A stretch of 64,000 nt of DNA from Deltaproteobacteria bacterium (GTDB taxonomy: Bacteria; Myxococcota; Myxococcia; Myxococcales; SZAS-1). Position numbers and translations under genes: made by a program. Below the pieces are notes generated by a model, which saw nothing but the letters and a program-made list of their open reading frames with translations, was not told the DNA's origin and ran no database searches. The stretch covers positions 38,658 to 102,657 of the forward strand of contig JAFEBB010000022.1 of NCBI GenBank assembly GCA_018266075.1, given 5' to 3'. Each line of letters starts with the position of its first letter. Position 1 is the first letter of the stretch. Positions 60,444-64,000 of this stretch are shown here, one piece after another.

Positions 60444-61337
60444 ATGCCGCCGGCGCGCAACCCAGGCTACCGCTATCGCCTCCAGCTCGGGGCAGAAGCG
60501 CGCGGCCAGCGTGCGCTGGGCTACCTCGCGGCGCGCTTCGATCACTCCACGCCCGAGACCTGGGCCGAGCGCTTTGCCGCGGGCGAGGTGGAGCTCGACG
60601 GCAATCGCGCAGAAGCCGCGACGCCGCTCGTGCCAGGTCAATGGCTCGTCTGGAACCGGCCGCCGTGGGACGAGCCCGAGGTGCCGCTGCGCTTCGACGT
60701 GATCCACGAAGACACCGAGCTCCTCATCGTCGCCAAACCCTCGGGATTGCCCACGGCGCCCGCGGGCGGGTTCTTCGCGCACACGCTGCTCACGCTGGTG
60801 CAGGCGCGCGACCCCGGGTGGGCGCCGATGCACCGGCTCGGACGCGGCACGAGTGGATTGGTGATCTTCGCGCGCACGCCCGAGGCGCGCTCGCACGTGC
60901 AGGCGCAGCTTCGGACGCGCGAGCTCGAGAAGCGCTACCTGGCGCTGGCGCGCGGCGAGCTCGTGCCGCAGGTCATCGATGCGCCGATTGGTCCCGTGCA
61001 GCACCCGCGGCTGGGCGAGGTCTTCGCGTCGAGCGCGACCGGGCGCGCGTCGCAGTCGATCGTCGAGCGCGTGTGGCCGCGGGGTTCGAACACGCTCGCC
61101 GAGGTGCGCATCGTGACCGGCCGGCCCCACCAGATCCGGATCCACCTCGCGTTCGCGGGGCATCCACTCGTGGGCGATCCGCTCTACGCGAATGGCGGCG
61201 TGCCCCTACCCGAGCTGCCGGCGCTGCCAGGCGATCTCGGCTACGCGCTGCACGCGTGGCGCGTGGCGCTCACGCACCCGCGCGACGGTCGGAGGCTGGA
61301 GCTCGAAGCGCCGCCGCCCCCGCTACTCGCGATGTAA
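60444..61337 (+). CDS. RluA-family pseudouridine synthase-like protein lacking catalytic Asp
   Basis: 297 residues from the ATG at 60444. An N-terminal S4-like region (FAAGEVELDGNRA) leads into the RluA catalytic fold: DTELLIVAKPSGLPTAPAGG, the motif MHRLGRGTSGLVIFART, LEKRYLALARGEL, and RIVTGRPHQIRIHLAFAGHPLVGD. In active enzymes the third motif is HRLDRxTSG with the Asp as nucleophile; here it is Gly (codon GGA). Either another residue serves, or the protein binds RNA without modifying it. Some members of the family share this Gly. Its stop lies inside an AT-rich palindrome. Confidence 0.9.
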   Translation: MPPARNPGYRYRLQLGAEARGQRALGYLAARFDHSTPETWAERFAAGEVELDGNRAEAATPLVPGQWLVWNRPPWDEPEVPLRFDVIHEDTELLIVAKPSGLPTAPAGGFFAHTLLTLVQARDPGWAPMHRLGRGTSGLVIFARTPEARSHVQAQLRTRELEKRYLALARGELVPQVIDAPIGPVQHPRLGEVFASSATGRASQSIVERVWPRGSNTLAEVRIVTGRPHQIRIHLAFAGHPLVGDPLYANGGVPLPELPALPGDLGYALHAWRVALTHPRDGRRLELEAPPPPLLAM

Positions 61338-61350
61338 ACCAATTGGTTAA
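61336..61350. repeat. AT-rich palindromic motif at convergent gene ends
   Basis: AAACCAATTGGTTAA spans both stop codons: TAA of the plus-strand gene (61335-61337) and TAA of the minus-strand gene (61349-61347). Its core ACCAATTGGT is a perfect palindrome shared with 46414-46429. Confidence 0.65.
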
Positions 61351-62480
61351 GGACACTTGCTCGCCATCGGCGGCAGGTCGTGCCACCACGGCGGCGTGGG
61401 CGGGTCGTCGGTGGGCTCGATGGGCTCGCCCAGCTTCGGCGTGAGCAGCTTCACGTGGTCGGCCACGGCGTCGACGTAGGCCTCTTCCACCGGCTGCGAC
61501 CACGGATGCAGCGCCAGGTTGAACGTGCCCCAGTGGATGGGCAGCAGCCGCGGCGAGCTCAGCATCTGAGTGGCCTTGAGCGCGTTGCGCGGCCCGAGGT
61601 GGATGTCGCTCCACGAGGGATCCCACTGGCCGATCTCGATCATCGCGAGATCGAATGGACCAAACTTCTGCGCGATGTCGGTGAAGAAGTGGGTCATGCC
61701 GGTGTCGCCACTGAAGAACACGCGGTGCTTGGGCCCGACGATCGTCCACGAGGTCCACAGCGTGGGATCGCGGGCGGCGAGCCGTCCGGAGAAGTGCCGC
61801 GAAGGCGTGGACACGAGCTGCACGCCGCCCGGCAGCGTCGCCGCTTCCCACCAGATGTGCTCCGCGATCTGCGACTCCTTCACGCCCCAGCGCCGCAAGT
61901 GCGCGCCCACGCCGAGCCCGACGTGAAACGTCACGCCCGTCGCGGCCAGCGCCTTCACCGTGGCCATGTCGAGGTGGTCGTAGTGATCGTGCGAGATGAC
62001 CACGGCGTCGAGCTTGGGCAGCTTCTCCAGCGCAAGCGGCGGCGGATGGAAGCGCTTGGGCCCCGCGATGGACGACGGCGAGGCGCGCTCGCTCCACTGC
62101 GGATCGGTGAGCACGGTGACGCCGTCGAGCTCGATGAGCGTCGTGGAGTGTCCGAGCCAGGTGACGCGGAAACCAGAATGCGGCGGCGTCGCGAGCGTGG
62201 GCGAAGGATCGACGAGGGGCAGGGGGCAGATCGGCTCGCGCATCTCGTCGCCGAGCAAGAAGTGGCCGATGGCCTTGCCCACGCCCTTGCGGACCTTCAA
62301 GCCGGTGGGCTCTTCATTCACGAACGAGCCGTCGTGGTACGCGGGCGAGCGCGCGAGCGCCGTGGGATCCGGCGTGCCGCCGAAGGCCTCGAACGCCGAG
62401 GTCGACGCGCAGGTGGCCAAGAAGAGCACCGCGGCCAGCGACGAGAGCACCAGCCCGCTGCGACGCACGAATCGTCTCAT
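61347..62480 (-). CDS. MBL-fold hydrolase (NAPE-PLD/UlaG-like)
   Basis: 377 residues. The N-terminus (GLVLSSLAAVLFLATC) is a signal sequence, possibly for lipidation, though ATC is a poor lipobox. The metallo-beta-lactamase fold motifs are WLGHSTTLIELDG, SHDHYDHLD, PSRHFSG, FFSGDTGMT and the late His (LLPIHWGTFNLALH). This pattern matches the N-acyl-phosphatidylethanolamine phospholipase D-like branch. The substrate is probably a phosphodiester or lactone in the envelope. Last gene of a four-gene minus-strand chain with ATGA overlaps. Confidence 0.92.
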   Translation of the reverse strand: MRRFVRRSGLVLSSLAAVLFLATCASTSAFEAFGGTPDPTALARSPAYHDGSFVNEEPTGLKVRKGVGKAIGHFLLGDEMREPICPLPLVDPSPTLATPPHSGFRVTWLGHSTTLIELDGVTVLTDPQWSERASPSSIAGPKRFHPPPLALEKLPKLDAVVISHDHYDHLDMATVKALAATGVTFHVGLGVGAHLRRWGVKESQIAEHIWWEAATLPGGVQLVSTPSRHFSGRLAARDPTLWTSWTIVGPKHRVFFSGDTGMTHFFTDIAQKFGPFDLAMIEIGQWDPSWSDIHLGPRNALKATQMLSSPRLLPIHWGTFNLALHPWSQPVEEAYVDAVADHVKLLTPKLGEPIEPTDDPPTPPWWHDLPPMASKCP

Positions 62481-63130
62481 GGCGCCCGTCCCGGGCGCGT
62501 GCCCACGAAGATCACGTGTCTAGCGCCTGCGGGCTGCATGCGCGCGTCGAAGCCGGATTCATGCATCTTCTTCACAAAGGCGGGCACCGGCGCCGCCGAC
62601 CAGAGCGCGAGCCGTCCGCCAGGCCGCAGCGAAGCGCGGAGCTTCTCGAGCCCGCGCTTCGAATAGAGCGCTTCGTTCGATTGGATGGTGAGCGCCGTGG
62701 GCCCGTTGTCCACGTCGAGGAGGATGGCGTCGAACGCGTCCGGCGAGAGCAGCGTGCGCACGTCGCCCTCGACGACGATCACCCGCTTGTCGCGCAGCGG
62801 TCCGTGCGCGAGCGCAGCGAGGGGGCCGCGATTCCAATTCACCAGCGCAGGGACGAGCTCGGCCACGGTAACGCGCGCGTTCGGGCCGAGCTTGTCGAGG
62901 GTGGCGCGCAACGTGAAGCCCATGCCCAGGCCGCCCACGAGCACGTCCTTCGGCGACGGCTTGCGGCCGCTGAGCGCCACGCTCGCGAGCTGATCCTCGG
63001 AGCCATGGCTGCGGCTGGTCATGAGCACCTGGCCGGCGGCGCGGATGGCGAACTCGTCGCCGCGCTGCTGCAGGGTGAGCTCGGCGCCGTCGGGCGTCCT
63101 CGCCGAGTCGAGCGTGAGCCAGGGCTTCAT
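62477..63130 (-). CDS. Spermidine synthase-like methyltransferase-fold protein
   Basis: 217 residues from the ATG at 63130. The SAM-type loop [18 protein letters not shown], the acidic strand [24 protein letters not shown] and [14 protein letters not shown] match spermidine-synthase-like proteins. It lacks an obvious N-terminal beta domain of true spermidine synthases, so it may be a related methyltransferase-fold enzyme. Start and stop both overlap neighbouring genes by four bases (ATGA), indicating translational coupling with the DUF188 and MBL genes. Confidence 0.88.
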   Translation of the reverse strand: MKPWLTLDSARTPDGAELTLQQRGDEFAIRAAGQVLMTSRSHGSEDQLASVALSGRKPSPKDVLVGGLGMGFTLRATLDKLGPNARVTVAELVPALVNWNRGPLAALAHGPLRDKRVIVVEGDVRTLLSPDAFDAILLDVDNGPTALTIQSNEALYSKRGLEKLRASLRPGGRLALWSAAPVPAFVKKMHESGFDARMQPAGARHVIFVGTRPGRAP

Positions 63131-63576
63131 CGCTTGAGCCGCGAGAGCTCGCGGTCGAGTGCGTTGGCGAAGCTTTGCTTGTCGCGGGAATCGAACGAGC
63201 GCGGGCCGCCGGTGGCCACGCCGCTGTCGCGCAGGTCCTTCATGAGATCGCGCACGGCGAGGCGCTCGCGGACGTTGTCCTCGTCGTAGCGATCGCCGCG
63301 CGGATCCAGCGCTGGCACGCCCTTGGCCACCAGCGCTGCCGCGAGCGGAATGTCGGCGGTGATCGCGAGGTCGCCCGGCTCGGCGTGCTGCACGAGGTAG
63401 CCGTCGGCGACGTCGAGGCCCTTGCCCACGCGCACGCTGGAGACGAACGCCGAGCGGGGCACGTTGAGATCCGAGTTCGCGACGAGCACGGCCGGAATCT
63501 GGAGACGCTCCGCCGCGCGAAAGACCAGCTCCTTCACATCGCGCGGGCAAGCGTCGGCGTCGACCCAGATCTTCAT
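63127..63576 (-). CDS. DUF188/YaiI-YqxD family protein (PIN-like)
   Basis: 149 residues. The family signature is intact: [62 protein letters not shown] and [21 protein letters not shown]. Conserved Asp residues suggest a PIN-like nuclease fold; activity has not been firmly shown for the family. It overlaps the upstream repeat-protein gene and the downstream spermidine synthase-like gene by four bases each. Confidence 0.93.
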   Translation of the reverse strand: MKIWVDADACPRDVKELVFRAAERLQIPAVLVANSDLNVPRSAFVSSVRVGKGLDVADGYLVQHAEPGDLAITADIPLAAALVAKGVPALDPRGDRYDEDNVRERLAVRDLMKDLRDSGVATGGPRSFDSRDKQSFANALDRELSRLKR

Positions 63577-64000
63577 GGCGTCGGCGGCGGTCCGCGCCTG
63601 CGCCGCCGGCGACGGTGGTTCGAATTCGACGGTCCGTTCGGATTCGGCTCAGGGGGATTCTGCGGCGTTGCGCCCTGGGGTCGCGGCGCCACGAAGACAT
63701 TCGCGCGCTGCGGATTGGGATTCTGTGCGTGCGGCCGATTCACGTTCTGCACGTTCGCGCGCTGCGGATTTGGATTCTGTCCGTGTGGGCGACTCACGTT
63801 CTGCACGTGCGGTCGCTGCGGATTGGGATTCTGTCCGTGCGGTCGATTCACGGTTTGCACGTGCGGCCGCTGCGGACTGGGATTCTGTGCGTGCGGCCGC
63901 TGCGCGTGCTGATTCTGTCCGTGCGGCCGCTGCGCGTGCCGATTCTGTCCGTGCGGCCGCTGGGGATTCGGATTCTGTCCGTGCGGCCGCTGGGGATTCG
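63573..64000 (-). CDS. Pro/His/Asn/Gln-rich repeat protein (5' partial)
   Basis: The frame is open from the stop at 63573 to the right edge, so the N-terminus is missing. At least 110 residues consist of 10- and 8-residue repeats such as [20 protein letters not shown] and QNVNRPHG. The end is [17 protein letters not shown], strongly basic. The repeats have no known fold and are probably disordered; His and Arg content suggests metal or nucleic-acid binding. It overlaps the DUF188 gene by four bases (ATGA). This repeat could be the tail of a larger protein. Confidence 0.8.
   Translation of the reverse strand, partial: NPQRPHGQNPNPQRPHGQNRHAQRPHGQNQHAQRPHAQNPSPQRPHVQTVNRPHGQNPNPQRPHVQNVSRPHGQNPNPQRANVQNVNRPHAQNPNPQRANVFVAPRPQGATPQNPPEPNPNGPSNSNHRRRRRRRGPPPTP
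63690..64000 (-). repeat. Tandem 30/24 bp coding repeats
   Basis: Direct repeats of 30 bases, with interspersed 24-base units, carry the shared core CCGCACGGACAGAAT in the coding strand and encode the [14 protein letters not shown] units. They continue to the window edge. The frame is kept throughout, so this is a coding repeat and not a CRISPR. Confidence 0.85.

Noticed and set aside
63690..64000. Regular 30-base repeats that look like a CRISPR array
   Set aside because: Repeats are contiguous with no unique spacers, keep one reading frame and encode [10 protein letters not shown] units.
1..64000. tRNA, rRNA, integrase, transposase or prophage signatures
   Set aside because: No T-loop-like sequences outside coding frames and no mobile-element proteins were found, so there is no evidence for a genomic island boundary.

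Overview
The window is high-GC DNA from a predatory/soil-type Myxococcota bacterium (formerly Deltaproteobacteria). The evidence is indirect but consistent. About fourteen predicted lipoproteins occur, several with long Ser/Thr/Gly linkers. One surface protein ends in a MYXO-CTERM-like tail (Cys, hydrophobic helix, basic cluster). There are REC-PilZ regulators, a Ser/Thr kinase with FHA domain, single-domain response regulators and FG-GAP and YVTN propeller lipoproteins. I see no rRNA, tRNA, phage, transposase or CRISPR array. The region reads as ordinary chromosome packed with secreted and signalling proteins.

Layout. 0-5.4 kb: end of a copper monooxygenase gene, a small lipoprotein, a REPIN-like hairpin pair, a zinc-ribbon membrane protein, an ankyrin lipoprotein and small YdeI/DUF6841-type proteins. 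5.4-7.2 kb: lemA with two TPM-domain genes. 7.4-12.2 kb: Nudix, DUF1801, a GH16 glucanase lipoprotein and uncharacterised exported proteins. 12.2-20.6 kb: signalling block with a REC-PilZ-pseudoREC-PilZ regulator, a large di-haem YVTN lipoprotein, a PAS-GAF histidine kinase and a zinc ribbon-kinase-FHA protein. 20.8-27.5 kb: arylamine N-acetyltransferase, cupin, tyrosine phosphatase, quinone oxidoreductase, a subclass-B3-like metallo-beta-lactamase fold protein, and a response regulator next to a membrane protein with a histidine-less kinase-like helix. 27.5-38.5 kb: a giant FG-GAP lipoprotein, DUF3332, DUF202, TfoX-like, an orphan MacB-type permease, a pentapeptide protein, SRPBCC and a parvulin.

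38.55-46.12 kb is the most system-like part: four tightly packed genes encoding a MoxR AAA+ ATPase, a DUF5682 protein, a von Willebrand A protein and a SWIM zinc-finger/HEAT protein. The order matches E. coli yehL-yehM-yehP-yehQ, whose function is not established. The ATPase and VWA proteins probably form a remodelling pair, the SWIM/HEAT protein may recognise nucleic acid or protein targets, and DUF5682 carries residues suggestive of a TraB/TIKI/EreA-like hydrolase.

46.2-64 kb: a DUF1254/DUF1214 protein, more lipoproteins (one with a haem motif and two knottin-like Cys modules, one with a duplicated domain), tandem small coiled-coil proteins, a TPMT-like methyltransferase, a GH25 lysozyme with Cys-rich repeats, a CPA1 antiporter, an RluA-type protein lacking the catalytic Asp, and a four-gene minus-strand chain linked by ATGA overlaps that ends in a Pro/His/Asn repeat protein running off the right edge.

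Two features unexplained by genes stand out. One is an AT-rich palindrome close to TTAACCAATTGGTTAA, which recurs at three convergent gene ends and once inside a coding sequence. The other is a set of two families of paired hairpin repeats.
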